A stretch of DNA of 64,000 bases from Aedes albopictus. Lineage: Eukaryota; Arthropoda; Insecta; Diptera; Culicidae. The position numbers and the translations under genes are program-made. Numbering within the stretch: position 1 is the first letter of the stretch; every line of letters starts with the position of its first letter. This document shows positions 11,403-22,888 of the stretch, one piece after another. The stretch is from assembly GCF_035046485.1 (NCBI RefSeq), contig NC_085137.1:460097004-460161003 (forward strand), written 5' to 3'. Below the pieces are notes generated by a model. That model did not search any database, was not told the origin of the DNA, and saw only the letters and a program-made list of their open reading frames with translations.

Positions 11403-11615
11403 CCGTAAACTGGGGTGTAGTTGATCAGTGGGGTGAACCTGATCACTCAATTACCCGCGAATATCGACTTTCAAGGAAGCAACAATTGTATTTTATGCAT
11501 TCGCAATCCAATGACATAACATTAAAATGGAATGGTAACTTCCTTGAAAGTCGATATTCGTGGGTAATTGAGTGATCAGGTTCACCCCACTGATCAACTA
11601 CACCCCAGTTTACGG
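11403..11615. mobile_element. 213-bp MITE with CCGTAAACTGGGGTG ends, TA duplication
   Basis: Nearly perfect arms of about 80 bp run inwards from CCGTAAACTGGGGTG at 11403 and its complement ending at 11615, flanked by TA on both sides. The ends start CCGTAA like those at 47106-47885 and at 62926, so the three may share a mobilising transposase (inference). Confidence 0.85.
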
Positions 11616-11765
11616 TAACCTTTATTTGAATGAATACACGTATTTATTTATTTTGACTAAAATATTACACATGTCGACACCGAAGATGACGAACCATTCA
11701 AATTATTTTGTCAATGTTGTTTACTCGAACTGAGAAAAATTTTATCAGCTTTATCAGAGAAATTC

Positions 11766-12890
11766 ATGAGGGGGGGCTTATTTAGGATTCCTTCAGAAGT
11801 GTCCTCTGCGATTCTTCCAGGAACTTCTTCAGAAATGCCTAAACAGGTTCCATCTGGGATTCTTCCAGGAAATCCTATCTTGATTCCTAGAGAGATTCCT
11901 TCCGGAATTTTTCAAGAAATTTTATCTGGAGTTCCTCCAAAACGGGTTCCTTCCATAGTTTCTCCAGGAGATTTCTTCTGAGATCATTCCATTCATTTCA
12001 CTCGGGATTTCTACTATAATTCCTCCAGAGGATCTTTCCAGGATTGCTTCAGGAATTCGTTGCTGAATCCTTTTTGGAACTCCTTCCGAAATTTCTTTAC
12101 GGATTCCTTCTGTGATTTCACCAGAACTAAGGAACTCCATGCAAGGTTCCTCTAGTAGATTTTTCAGGCATTCTATCAGAAATTCATCTAGAAAAGCTTT
12201 CCAGGAAAAAAACTTCTTCCGGAATTCCTCCAGATACTACTTTGCAGATTCTTTTGGGTACTCCTTCTGGGAGTCTATCAGAAACTGTTTCCAGGATTTC
12301 TTCGGGAACTCCTTTCTGGATTCCTCTATGAATTTCTCTCGGGATTGAATTGAAAATCCCTTGCGGGATTTCTCTGGAAACTCCTTCCTGGATACCTTTA
12401 AAAACATCTTCCGGAATTTCTACAAAACATTTTCCCGACTTTATGAATCCTTCTGGAATTCCCCCAGAAAATCCTTCCGAAATTCCTCCGGAAGCTCCTT
12501 CCAAAATTCCTCCGGAATTCCTTCGGAAGCTTCAGGGATTCATCTGTAGATCCTCTGGCAAATCCTCTAGAAGTTCATTCTTAAGTATTCCCAAATGTTC
12601 CGAATGGGGAAATCCTCCAGAAGTATATTGAAAAATTCCTGAAGGAATCCTTCCTGGAGTGTTTTTATTGAATTCCATATGGATTGGAACTCTGAGAGCT
12701 CCTTATGAAGCTCCTACAGGAGTTCCTTCTTGAGAAACTCTCCAGTAGCTTTGCAGTGAATTCTCCCGAAGTTTCTTCTGTGTTTTCTCCTATAGTTCCT
12801 TCCACGTTTCCGTTTTTACAGGAATTCTTTCTCGCAACCCCAGAAAAAAACTTTTGAAGACATTCCAAAAGTCACTATTAGGATAATCAG
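11766..12890. repeat. Degenerate GGAATTCC-type minisatellite
   Basis: Short words (GGAATTCCTCC, GGATTCCTTC, GAAATTCCTTC) recur at roughly 24-27 bp spacing with much substitution. No stable unit can be defined by eye. It belongs to the same sequence class as the arrays at 36.5-40.4 and 52-62 kb. All open frames here are repeat artefacts. Confidence 0.8.
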
Positions 12891-12934
12891 GTAAAATATT
12901 TCTCGAGGATTACCGAAACTTTAGGAATTGCAGC

Positions 12935-13070
12935 ACAACTAACTTTTTGATGACCAACTAGTCTTGAAGAGGTTTTAAGAACCGTCATAATACCTAATAC
13001 TTTTTGTTTTGGTTTTATGATGGTTTTAAGAACCTCTTCTAGTCTATTTGACGAAAAAATGTTACTTGGG
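12935..13070. mobile_element. Small MITE with CCCAAGTAACATT-type ends
   Basis: An imperfect palindrome: AGTCTTGAAGAGGTTTTAAG on the left pairs with CTTAAGAACCTCTTCTAGTC-like sequence on the right, and the right end reads GTTACTTGGG. A second copy at 15932-16068 has CCCAAGTAAT on the left and CTTGGG on the right. Both interrupt the minisatellite region. Confidence 0.7.
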
Positions 13071-13099
13071 AAAAGGAACTCCCAAAGAAAAGAAACCCC

Positions 13100-15700
13100 C
13101 GATGGAGCTGAAGAAATCCAAAGTAAACCCTCGGATAAATCTCATAAAGAACACCATGAGAATCCCAGAAAGAATTCCTGGAGGAGTACTGGAAGATATT
13201 TGTGAAAACACCGTGAAGGAATTCCTGGAGGGTTTCCCGATGGAATTCCTGTGGTATCTCAAAAGGAGCTCCCTCCTAGCTGTCATACATCAGCACACTT
13301 TCCTACTCACGTGAACCTCACTTTTTCAATTCAATCAAACCGATCATGGAAAGCTGACGAAATTTTTATAAATCGTTGTTGGCCACGAAATATCACAGAA
13401 AAAATTACCGTAGAAATTTTGATTTTTTCCAGGTTATCTCACTAGATTTCCTCCAAGAGTTTTTTTTTCTAGGAATCCTTCAAAGGTCCCTTCTTGGCAG
13501 CCTGTAGAAGTTCCTTCTGGGAAGTCTTTCGTAGTTCATACTTGAAAACTTCTAGGAGATTTTTTTTTCTGGAAATCCTGCTGAAAGTCTTCCTCAAAAA
13601 CCTCCAGGAGTTTCTTGTGGGAAGCCAACAGAAGTTTTTTTTGGGAACCTTTTAGAAGTTCTTAACCGGAATACCGGTAGAAATCTTCCAGGAGTTCCTT
13701 CTGCGGATCTTTATGGAAAACTTCTAGTTCTAGTTCCTCGTGGCAATGTTCCAGAACTTGTTTTTGATATTCCTCCTGGAGCTTCTTCTATTCTCCGTTA
13801 TTCTGTTCTTTCTGTTTGAATTCCTTCTGGAAATTTCTTGGATTTCTTTGTTGTTAACTTCCAGTTGTTTTTTTTTCTGGGAATACTCTTAGTATTTCTG
13901 AAGAAATTCCTGGATGTAATCTCTTGATATAATCCCTAGAAAAAATCTCTGAGAAATCACAGGCTTTACTTCTGTATCAATTTATTATTTCCTAAGAAGA
14001 TCCAAGAAGGACTTCTTGAACAAAATACTCCAGAATCTTCATTGAAAACGTTCTGGAAAATCCGTAAAAACTTTCCAGGAATTTTTATTGTGATATCAAA
14101 ATTAGTCAAGCATTTTTCCAGTGGTTAATTCAAGCTCCTTCTGAGGTTCTCCCAGGAGTTTCTTCGAGGAGATTCTTGAAAAGGTTCCTCCTGCAACTCC
14201 TCCAGGAGTGCCATAAAACGTTCCTGAAGTAATTTCATAACAAACATCTGGAGGATTTCCATGGGGAACACGGAGGGAACTCCTGAAGGAATGCAGAAGG
14301 GAGTTCCTGGAAGAATCCTGCAAGGAGCTCTAAAAGGAAGCCTGGAGCGAGTGCTTGGAGGGAGCCTGAAACGAATTCCTGAAGGAATCCTAGAAGAAAT
14401 TCTTGGAGGATGGAATACGAGGAGGAATCCAGATGAAATTCCGGAAAGAATCCTGAAAGGATCAAACAAGCAATTCCTGACAGGATTTAGGAAACATTCT
14501 TGAAGGAAACCCGGAATAAACTCCTCCAGCAATCTCGAGAAGAGCTTCTTATTTTTCGCAAAAGGAAATATGGAAGGAACCCTTGAAGGTACTTCATGAG
14601 GGATCCTGGAAGAAGTAAGTGAAGATTTCTTCCGGAAGAAGCTCCAGATGAAATTTTCGAAGCTTCTCCAGTTGTTTTGTCAGGGATGCCTCTAGAATTG
14701 TTATCCAAGGTCAACCAGGAGTTCTTTCTAGGATATCTCCAAGAGTTTCTTCCGGGATCTCTTCACAGGTTTCTTTGGGGTTTCCTCTAGTTTTTTTTAT
14801 GTGATTCCTTCCTAGATTCCACTAGAAATTCCAAGATTTTCATCCAAAACTTTTGTAGGAGTTTCTACAGGAATTTCTGCAAGATTTATTTTAAGGAATT
14901 TTGGAAAATCTTCCTGGATGCCTCCAAGAAATTTTTACGGAATTAATTTCTTCTTCAGAGATTTCTTCAGAGAAATCGCCAAAGATTGCTTCACAAGCTT
15001 CTCCCGGGGAACTGTGCCCCCTTCGAAAACTAGTAATAAGACTTCTCCAGAATCTCCTTTCGGGATTTCTTAAGATTTCTGCAAATTGATCTTTAGAAGT
15101 TCATTCTAGAATACTCTCAGATGTTCCTAAAGGAAATCTTTGAGGTATTTCGTATTAATTTCTCCAGTTTTTCATGGAATTCTTTATGAAATTACCCCGG
15201 GCGTTTCGTTTGGAATCTTTTGCGAGTTTCCTTCTCCCTTTCTGAGTAAAGTTCATACATTAACTTGCTTAAGAAATGGCTCCAAAAATTATTCATGGAA
15301 TTCCTACAGGAGTCCCTTCTAGTTTTCCTGCAATAGTCGAAGCACTTATATTTTCTAGAAATCCAAAATAAAACTTCTGAAAACTTCGCAAAAAGAACTG
15401 GAGGAATCTACAAAGAATATTCCAAAGGAATCATTGAAGGAAATACTAAAGGATTCTCAGAAGGAATTCTAGGAGGAATCTGTCGGCAAGGATTACTGGA
15501 GCATTCCTGGAACTCTTGGAGCAATCACGGAAGAAGTTCCCGAAGAAATCGCGGAGGGAATCTGTGAATGAATCCCTTTCCTGGAAGAATTCTCTATGGA
15601 ACGTCCTAAGGAATCATGTCTGATTGAATCCGACTTAAGGGGGAAATCTGAGTAAACCCCTGTAAAATCTTGAGTTATTTTAGATTTACAATCAAAATTC
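13100..15700. repeat. Degenerate GGAATTCC-type minisatellite, continued
   Basis: It has the same vocabulary as 11766-12890, with stretches on either strand sense: TTCCAGGAGTTCCTTC-type sequence around 13440-14100, flipping to GGAGGAATCC-type around 14260-14520. The orientation flips argue for local inversions. A short stretch at 13290-13440 lacks the words. Confidence 0.75.
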
Positions 15701-15931
15701 ATAGAAAATTATGGTTGTTTTCAGAACAATTTCAATGAGGATTCCGGATTAATTAAAAACAAACAATACTAATCCAAGAATCACACCAGAATATCTCAAA
15801 AATGCTATTTAAATCTCATTAGTTTTTTTTTCTTAGAAGCCCCTTAACGGAATTCAAAAATTATCCTAAATACCACCAGATCCCAATCTACAACCATTTC
15901 AGAGTCTTCAATAATAATGCCCTGTAGGGCA

Positions 15932-16068
15932 CCCAAGTAATATTTTTTAGTCTAATAGACTAGAAGAGGTTCTTAGAACCATCAAAAAACCAAAATAAAA
16001 GTTATTAGGTTTTATGACGGTTCTCAAAACCTCTTCAAGAATAATTAGTCATCAAAATGTTCCTTGGG
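15932..16068. mobile_element. Small MITE, second copy of the 12935 family
   Basis: The left end CCCAAGTAATATTTT, an internal palindrome around AGAAGAGGTTCTTAGAACC, and the right end CTTGGG at 16068 match the copy at 12935-13070. Confidence 0.7.
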
Positions 16069-16490
16069 CACTGCACGCCGTGGTTGGTAAGATTAATCTT
16101 TCTGAGTCCTTGACGTTTCGTGGCCTTGTTGTTTACGATTCGGACTTCGAACAATTTAAACAATTTTGGTTGGTTTCCGAAGACAGCAAAAGGACAGAGC
16201 GAAAATAGCCGTATGTAAGAAGGAAATGGGGTAATTCATATGATTCAATCAGATGTGATTCATGTAAATTGATTGTCAATTCATCATGCCAAACATTCAC
16301 CCATTCACCTCAACCTTATTTCAGTGTTCAAAAAGGTTCGATAACATTGGCCTTGAGGAAAGGGCATGCAAAACTGGAATTGAGCTGATTTACTCGGGAA
16401 CAAGGCGTCTACAATGGGTCGTTTGGGAATCCTCAGATCGTCCGTTCACAGTAGTTGAACTACTGATAATGTACTTAAGGAGTTCATTTC
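16069..16490. other. Stretch with no recognised feature
   Basis: No tandem structure or recognised family; a 94-codon open frame at 16286-16570 runs into the SINE and is not supported as a gene. Confidence 0.35.
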
Positions 16491-16497
16491 GGTATAC

Positions 16498-16760
16498 TTC
16501 TTCTTCTTCTGTATGGCTCTACGTTCTCACTGGAACTTGGCCTGCCTCTCTCCAACTTAGTGTTCTTTGAGCACTTCCACAGTTATTATTGGAGGGCTTT
16601 CTTTGCCTGCCATTGCATGAATTTTGTACTTTGTGAGGCAAGCGCAATGATACACTATGCCCAAGGAGTTGAGAAAATTTTCCCGACCGGAACGGGAATC
16701 GAACCCGCCGTCTCCAGATTGGCGATCGATAGCCTTATCCACTAGGCTAGCTGGAGACCC
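16498..16760 (-). mobile_element. Full-length Feilai-type SINE, minus strand
   Basis: Read on the minus strand it starts GGGTCTCCAGCTAGCCTAGT, has box B GGTTCGATTCC, the GCAATGGCAGGCAAAGAAAG body block, and ends in an AGAAGAAGAAG triplet tail. An 8-bp repeat CGGTATAC can be aligned at both flanks (around 16490-16497 and 16760-16767). This uninterrupted copy confirms the reading of the split copy at 9924-11379. Confidence 0.9.
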
Positions 16761-16767
16761 GGTATAC

Positions 16768-17290
16768 CTCTGGAAGATTTTTTTAATTCCTTATGGAATT
16801 ATTCCAGGGGTTCGAACCTTAATAAGTTCTTACATAAGCCCTTTGAGGAATTCTTTGAACATTTTCTCAAAGAATTTTTTCAAGAATTCTTTATGGGTTT
16901 CTTCAATAATTCTTATTGGGATAACATATTTGCAGGAAATCCTACTGAGAATCCTAGAAAAAAACATCTGAAGATATTCCAAAAAGAATTGGAGAAATTG
17001 CAGAAGCAATTCCGAGGGAAACCCATGAAGGATCATTGGAAGGAACTTCTAGTGATATCTCAGAATGAACTCCTGGAAGAATCCCAGAACTCTAACTCTC
17101 GGAAAGAATTCTTAGAAAATTCCTAGAAGAAATCTATGGAGAATTCTCTGGAAGCGTTTTCGGAGCAATTCTGAAAAGAGCTCCTGGAGGAAACCCAGAT
17201 GGGAGCTCTTTGAGAACCTCAAAAGATACTCCTGAAAGAATTCCAGTGGGAACTTCTGAAGGAATCCTAAATAAACCACTGGTAAACTCT
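16768..17290. repeat. Degenerate GGAATTCC-type minisatellite
   Basis: GAATTCTTT, TTCCTGGAAGAAATC and similar words recur in both senses. It is a smaller, old block of the same class as the array upstream of the SINE. Confidence 0.65.
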
Positions 17291-17344
17291 GAATGATAAC
17301 GGAAAGGCTTCTTGATTACGGTTTCTGCTTATGTTTTTATAGTT

Positions 17345-17505
17345 TCAAGTTATGCCTGATTTCTTGCTGCAGTATTACCGCCCATGTGGCGTTTTTCTCC
17401 TCCAAAACTGCTCTGCACTCCTCGTTGAAGCATTCGTTCTGTTGATCTCGTTCGACGATCCTAATGGTACTCTTGGTTATGTTGTTGATGGGTACCCGAC
17501 CAAAG
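17345..17505 (-). pseudogene. LINE fragment, linker between endonuclease and reverse transcriptase
   Basis: The minus strand is open for about 53 codons and contains CFNEECRAVLEEKNATWAV. This resembles the WFDEEC-(x)-EEKN segment found between the endonuclease and reverse-transcriptase domains of mosquito non-LTR elements. No flanking domains remain. Too short to assign a clade. Confidence 0.55.
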
Positions 17506-17509
17506 ACGA

Positions 17510-18275
17510 ACAGCAAAATGATAACAAGTTCTGTTACCTGGTTATCATTTGTTTGATAATTGATTTTGTTATCATTTAGGTTGAATTAAGAGCCAACATA
17601 ACAAAAACGATAACTCAAATTTACTTCTCGGAGAGCAACATGATAAGAAGTTAAGTTATCATTGAGTTCAAGTTGATAACTAATTTTGTTATACAATATT
17701 TTGTTCAATATTGCATTTAGTTATCAACATGAAAAAATACTGCTGATTGATAACCAGTTTTGTTATCAATCAGTTATCATTCAGAGCTATTTTATCGACG
17801 GAAATAGCAAAAATCTACTTTACCGATATCGTCAGCAACTGAAAAAAATGTCTTATAACTCACTACCCATGTATTCAATTATTGCGCCCAGCGGGTCTCG
17901 AACCCTGATCGAGTGATTGCCGGTCGCAGCCGATAGCCCCAATATCAACGGGACTCAGTGAGAGTGAGAGTTACTGAAAGCTACGCTTTCGTACTACAGT
18001 CGCATTGAAGGTGGAAAGCGGAATCTATTTTTAGATTCGAGGTTCATCAGACTCTCAGTTTTGGGGAAGCTTTGAAATATACGTTTGGAAACTGATAACA
18101 CATTTTGTTATCATTTGTTGTTTTTATGTTATCGTGATAGATCAAAATTATCGATAACTAAATTTGTTATCATCTGGCTATCATCAATTGGAAAAGATTA
18201 TAACAAAAATAACAAAACGATAACACCGATAACACAGTTTATTATCAAAGTGATATCACTTTGTTATCCGCCTTT
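17510..18275. repeat. Cluster of imperfect GATAAC...GTTATC palindromes
   Basis: More than twenty GATAAC or GTTATC words occur, many paired as GATAAC, a six-to-ten-base AT spacer, then GTTATC (e.g. near 17570, 17690, 17750, 18095, 18160, 18215). The cluster is split by an unrelated segment at about 17800-18080 that includes a tRNA-like stretch. It may be a decayed foldback element whose subterminal repeats are these palindromes. Confidence 0.7.
17885..17955 (-). mobile_element. tRNA-like segment, probable SINE head fragment
   Basis: On the minus strand it contains a good box B (GGGTTCGAGACCC) about 50 bases downstream of GGGGCTATCGGCTGCG. It does not fold into a full tRNA by eye. It sits within the GATAAC cluster. 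Confidence 0.4.
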
Positions 18276-18329
18276 GCTCGGGTATTCTCATGCTCTGTCA
18301 AGCTCAAGTTATTAGATAAAATTTTATGA

Positions 18330-19580
18330 AACCAATCGATACACTTGTATGGATGGATGGATATGCAAAAAAAAACAATGCTCTTCTCTACATTTCCTAA
18401 ATGAGCAATTCAAATATGTGATCAAAATAATACACCCCAACAAACAAATTCAACCTGACGTAAAACGATTACAAACTAAAACTCATTCATTGGTCGTCGA
18501 CATCGAAACAATGAGCTACTGACAATCCCTTTCAGAGCTACAAAAATTCATTCACACTTTTCTTTTAGTCCAGTGGCACGTGTTTGATAAACTAATCGTA
18601 TTCCCCCCGAACAGTCGAGTCGTTGAAACAAATGCACTCAAGTCCACTGTGTGTAGGCTGGTTTGCTTGTTCTCAATTCCAACACTGCCGCCGCGACCCG
18701 GCCGCACCATCTGCCTGGATGGACGCGCAGGCAGGCAGTGGCACACGCCTCACGCTAGCCAGTAATTATGCTTCACCGCATCCGAACAGAAACTAACTGA
18801 ACGTATTCCACCGCTGCGCTGCTGCATGCATATGCATTGCATACTTCACCCCTTTCGGTTGAGTCGCGCGCGCCTCCTCAATTGAATTTTATTCGCCTGC
18901 GATGCTGGTTGGTGTACTGCATCAACGAATTCCTCCCAGTTCAGTCACAGTTTTTCAGGTGCAATTCTGGGATAACCGCGAATGTGTATGCTCCAATTCA
19001 TCCCCAACAGAGTTAGACCTAGAATATTGAAATGCAGCAGCAGCAGTAGCAACAACACCAGGAACATATTTGTAGGGGAGAAAGGGGTTCTAAAGTGCTT
19101 AACAGTCAGTGGTTCAACTGCATGTGCATTCATACTCCAAAATCCCCTTCAATGTCAGCGCGGTTTTTTCTGTTGTTGTGCCCGGTAGCCTACGAGCATA
19201 TTTGTATCAAGTGGAACCTACCCGTGCATTCTCGAAACTGTCCCCCTCGAAACCACGCATATTGGCAGCGCACTCCGGATCCAACAACCGGAACGTGTGG
19301 ATTAATGTATTAATGAGTCGAATGATTCTCACTTGCCACTATAGCGCACCGTTCTCGCCGTCGTCGTCCCTGGTGTTGTCGTCAACATTGACGATGCGGT
19401 GCCGATAGTGAGCACCTAATTTCGAATGCGGTACCAAAGCGCGCGGTTGGATAAAAGAGCAAGGTACCGTGAAATGGAGAAACTTGTAATAGATTTTTAG
19501 CATGTTTTCTCAATAGTTTCGCAGAAAACAGTATTTTATGTAATTTAATATTTTCAAAACAAGTACTGAGATCTCAGTAA
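18330..19580. other. GC-richer, apparently single-copy stretch
   Basis: Unlike its surroundings this region has little visible repeat structure and includes CG-rich pieces (about 18660-18750, 18840-18900 and 19320-19440). Open frames are short and overlap in several frames, with no recognised domain. It could hold a promoter, an untranslated exon or conserved non-coding DNA. I cannot place a transcription start. Confidence 0.35.
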
Positions 19581-19689
19581 GAAATAGGCCATTTATTAAC
19601 CACATCGACCAAAATGTGGCCGTCTCAGATCCCCATACCCCCTGCAAGACTTTTGTCCAAACAAAAAATTGAAAATTTATAGTCTGCTT

Positions 19690-20405
19690 CGGATGTCAGT
19701 TGTGATGATTCAGGAACCGCCTAACTGTGCTACAGGTTCCAAGAATCACCGCTTTCAGGATGCTGTTCAGGTCCTTCTTCAATTCCAGCTCGTCCGCTAG
19801 GTCGTGGTACTTGATAATCGTTGATTGGACATTATGGTCTAACGGTACAGCAATGCCGATGAGGGTTACCTGCTTCGTCCTTTTGTCGTAAACCACAATG
19901 TCGGGCCAGTTGGCACGAATGATCTCGCGATCCCAGTACAGCTTTATGCTACTATTTTCCAGAACCGGGTCCGGCTGGTACTTGTAGTAGGGTACAAATC
20001 TGTCGACCAAGTTGTGCTATAAAGCAAGCTGTTGTTGGTGCACAACCTTGGCAACTTCGTTGCCGACCGAGGTAGACAGATTTACCTAATACTGAACAGC
20101 CTGCAACGACATGCTCGATCGTTTCTCCTACTGAATTGTACTTCCTGCAGCGGTCCTCCACGTCTTCGTGCAATACGTACCGCCAATAGTTCTTCGTCGC
20201 AATTACCCCCGGTCCTGGATGGCCACCATGAAACCTTCTGTTTCCGAGAAGAGGTCATCCCGCACCAACCACGCGTTCGACGCCTTCTTATCGATGTGCT
20301 CGAGCTCCAGTTGATGGGGGTGCGTACCATGCAACTCCTTCTGCTTCCACGCTACGATCATCTCGTGAACGGTCTTGATGTCGCAGTTCAGCTGGTAAGG
20401 TGTCA
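19690..20405 (-). pseudogene. Non-LTR retrotransposon C-terminal fragment
   Basis: Minus-strand frames read KYNSVGETIEHVVAGCSVL, then FVPYYKYQPDPVLENSSIKL, and PDIVVYDKRTKQVTLIGIAV before AVILGTCSTVRRFLN at the end. This arrangement (zinc-binding-like HVVAGC, then PDIVV...TLI...AVPLD) is the familiar tail of site-specific-type LINE polymerases with a PD-(D/E)XK-like nuclease. The pieces lie in different frames with small deletions, so it is dead. The reverse transcriptase is absent. A MITE abuts its 5' side at 20406. Confidence 0.75.
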
Positions 20406-20560
20406 CCCAGTCAACCAGTCATCGTATAAGATGTTGTATAAGATGTCAAAGTGGAGGCGATATGCGTACATTTTACATGCGCCTAAATGGAGGCATGCAC
20501 GCATATGGCCTCCACTTTATCATCTTATGCAACATCTTATACGATGACTGGTTGTCTGGG
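20406..20560. mobile_element. 155-bp palindromic MITE with CCCAG ends
   Basis: CCCAGTCAACCAGTCATCG at 20406 is mirrored by CGATGACTGGTTGTCTGGG ending at 20560, and the inverted match continues through CATCTTATAC/ATGTTG blocks to the centre. It is non-coding and abuts the LINE fragment. Confidence 0.85.
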
Positions 20561-20617
20561 CAGGCCATTCGGCCGAAGGTCATTAGGCCGAATGGTCATC
20601 AGGCCGAATGGTCATTG
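20561..20617. repeat. Short tandem of GGCCGAATGGTCATT-type units
   Basis: About three units of roughly 19 bp (ggccgaaggtcatta, ggccgaatggtcatc, ggccgaatggtcatt). A strongly diverged version occurs at 34675-34850. Confidence 0.7.
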
Positions 20618-20765
20618 GGTCTTCTTCTTGCCGTTACGTCCCCACTGAGACAAAGCCTGCTTCTCAGCTTCTATGAACACTTCCACAGTTATTAACTGAG
20701 AGCTTCCTCTGCAAATTACCATTTTGCATGTGTGTATCGTGTGACAGGCACGAAGATACTTTATT
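20618..20765 (-). mobile_element. 5'-truncated tRNA-derived SINE
   Basis: It shows only the 3' body of the family seen complete at 3573-3851 and 20841-21115 (GACAAAGCCTGCTTCTCAGC, ACTTCCACAGTTATTAACTG, GGCACGAAGATACTTT). The tRNA-like head is missing, as expected for abortive reverse transcription. Confidence 0.8.
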
Positions 20766-20840
20766 GATGCTGAATCTACTGATACGGGTTTACCCATGAA
20801 TTTATCCTTCTTTTAAATATAGGCTGTTCTTTTTGGTCCT

Positions 20841-21115
20841 CTTCTTGGCGTAACGTCCTCACTGGGACAAAGCCTGCTTCTCAGCTTAGTGTGCAGCTTA
20901 TGAGCACTTCCACAGTTATTAACTGAGAGCTTCCTCTGCCAATGACCATTTTGCATGCGTATATCGTGTGGCAGGCACGAAGATACTCTATGCCCAAGGA
21001 AGTCAAGGAAATTTCCTTTACGAAAAGATCCTGGACCGACCGGGAATCGAACCCGTCACCCTCAGCATGGTCATGCTGAATACCCGTGCGTTTACCGCCT
21101 CGGCTATATGGGCCC
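20841..21115 (-). mobile_element. tRNA-derived SINE, complete copy, minus strand
   Basis: It holds the reverse complement of the 3573-3851 element, including the head GGGCCCATATAGCCGAGGCG and box B GGTTCGATTCC. It lies about 75 bp from the long TTATTG microsatellite and next to the truncated copy of the same family. A target duplication is not obvious. Confidence 0.85.
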
Positions 21116-21192
21116 CTATGCGTAGACCCCTAAGCGTAGACCCCTTTTCCCTGGAAGTCTACTTAGTATATGAACGGTTTGATATTGAAAGA

Positions 21193-21536
21193 TTATTGTT
21201 ATTGTTATTGTTATTGTTATTGTTATTGTTATTGTTATTGTTATTGTTATTGTTATTGTTATTGTTATTGTTATTGTTATTGTTATTGTTATTGTTATTG
21301 TTATTGTTATTGTTATTGTTATTGTTATTGTTATTGTTATTGTTATTGTTATTGTTATTGTTATTGTTATTGTTATTGTTATTGTTATTGTTATTGTTAT
21401 TGTTATTGTTATTGTTATTGTTATTGTTATTGTTATTGTTATTGTTATTGTTATTGTTATTGTTATTGTTATTGTTATTGTTATTGTTATTGTTATTGTT
21501 ATTGTTATTGTTATTGTTATTGTTATTGTTATTGTT
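21193..21536. repeat. (TTATTG)n microsatellite, about 57 copies
   Basis: 344 bp of essentially perfect hexamer. A six-base unit without stop codons in several frames makes open frames of poly-Leu, Tyr-Cys and Thr-Ile, which are artefacts. Such perfection suggests recent expansion, or that the assembler set the length. Confidence 0.98.
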
Positions 21537-21614
21537 TTGACGATGCTAAGGCCCATTCCATATATTCCTTGAGTTAATGGAATTTTCAGTACCATAATTT
21601 TCCGATACTATTTT

Positions 21615-21779
21615 GGGGCTGTTCATAAACCACGTAGACCAAATTTTGACCATTTCAAACCCCCCACAACTCCCTCCTCGTAGACTTTTGTGCATATAAA
21701 GATATAATTAGTATGGAGCGTAGACTTTGGCCAGACCCCCCCTCTCCCCAAAAAGTCTACGTGGTTTATGAACGGCCCC
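21615..21779. mobile_element. 165-bp MITE with GGGGC(T/C)GTTCATAAACCAC ends
   Basis: GGGGCTGTTCATAAACCACG on the left is mirrored by CGTGGTTTATGAACGGCCCC on the right. A one-sided, diverged relative begins near 19586 (AGGCCATTTATTAACCACAT). Confidence 0.85.
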
Positions 21780-21979
21780 TCTGACCACAGTAGTCAATAT
21801 TTCCTTTATTCGATGGTCCCGTCAGGTTGCTATAAGTGTGTTTTGTTTCCATATGTAAATGACATTTTTAAGATCTCAACTGATTGAAGTAAGGTTTCAA
21901 TTAAATTTTGAAGTTTAACTAGCTATTCAGGGAAATTACTGAATCAAAGTGAAACTTGTCGACCCCCGGAGTAATGTGC

Positions 21980-22515
21980 GATAGAATTTTAGGGGCGTTT
22001 CAAGAGGTTTTCTGGTGCGTTGTAGAAATTTGTGAAACCTTTTAGAGGCGTTTCAAGGAGTTTCAGGGGCAATTCAAGGGCGTCCTAATGGGACTATGGA
22101 GGTTTCAGGGGCGTTTCGAGGCATTTCAGGAGCACTTTAAGGGGTTTACAGGTTTATTTCAGGGAGGTACCAGGAACCTTTTAAGGGTGTTCCATTGAAT
22201 TTAGAGGGAATTTCAAATATATTATGGGGATTTCAAGGGCGTTTCAATGGAATTACGGATCTTCCTGGTGCGTGCAAGGCATTTTAGGGACATTTCAAGG
22301 CGTTTCAAGGAGTTTTGTGGAAGGGTCTCAGGAGTTTAATGGTGTTCAGAGAAATTTCAATCAGATTATGGGAATTACAGGAGCGTTTCAAAAATAATAA
22401 GCACCTCTGAGACCCCCGGAGCCTCCTAAAATCCCATGAGACCCCCTTAAACCTCCTGAGACCCACTGATACGTCTCTCTGAGACCCCCTGGAACCCCTT
22501 GAAACCCCCTTGAAA
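21980..22515. repeat. Degenerate GGGCGTTTCAAGG / CCTGAGACCCCC minisatellite with an orientation flip
   Basis: Up to about 22390 the words read GGGCGTTTCAAGGAGTTT; beyond it they read GAGACCCCCTGAAACC, the opposite strand sense. It belongs to the class at 4741-5945 and 25440-26020. Confidence 0.75.
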
Positions 22516-22884
22516 TCCCATGAAACGTCCCTTGGACTAGTGTTAACCCAGCGAAAAACTATAAGCTTGTATTCATCTAAAAAAAGCAAAATACTTTCAA
22601 TAACTTTTCACTGTATTCAAAAGAAAGACGTATCTTATCTTGCAGAATATCTTTTGTAGAACATATGAAAATTCCCATAAATATATAGAATAAGTCTCAA
22701 ACTATTCAACTGGTATTGCATCGTTCACGAAGGCGGCACATATCTCTAAAAATTTAGCAGATAGAAGAAAAGTTTGTTCGACAAGCTTTCTCAGAATGAC
22801 GTTTTTTGCAACTTTGCTGAAAGATTAAACACGCTATTTTCACTTATGAAAAAAAAACTAATTTCACTCTCACTTCTTATTACA
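22516..22884. other. AT-rich stretch, nothing recognised
   Basis: No gene or clear repeat. It resembles the neighbouring foldback in composition and might be its decayed outer part. Confidence 0.4.
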
Positions 22885-22888
22885 TTAA

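Noticed and set aside
20968..21540. 190-codon frame ending in poly-leucine
   Set aside because: It is the SINE read through into the TTATTG microsatellite.
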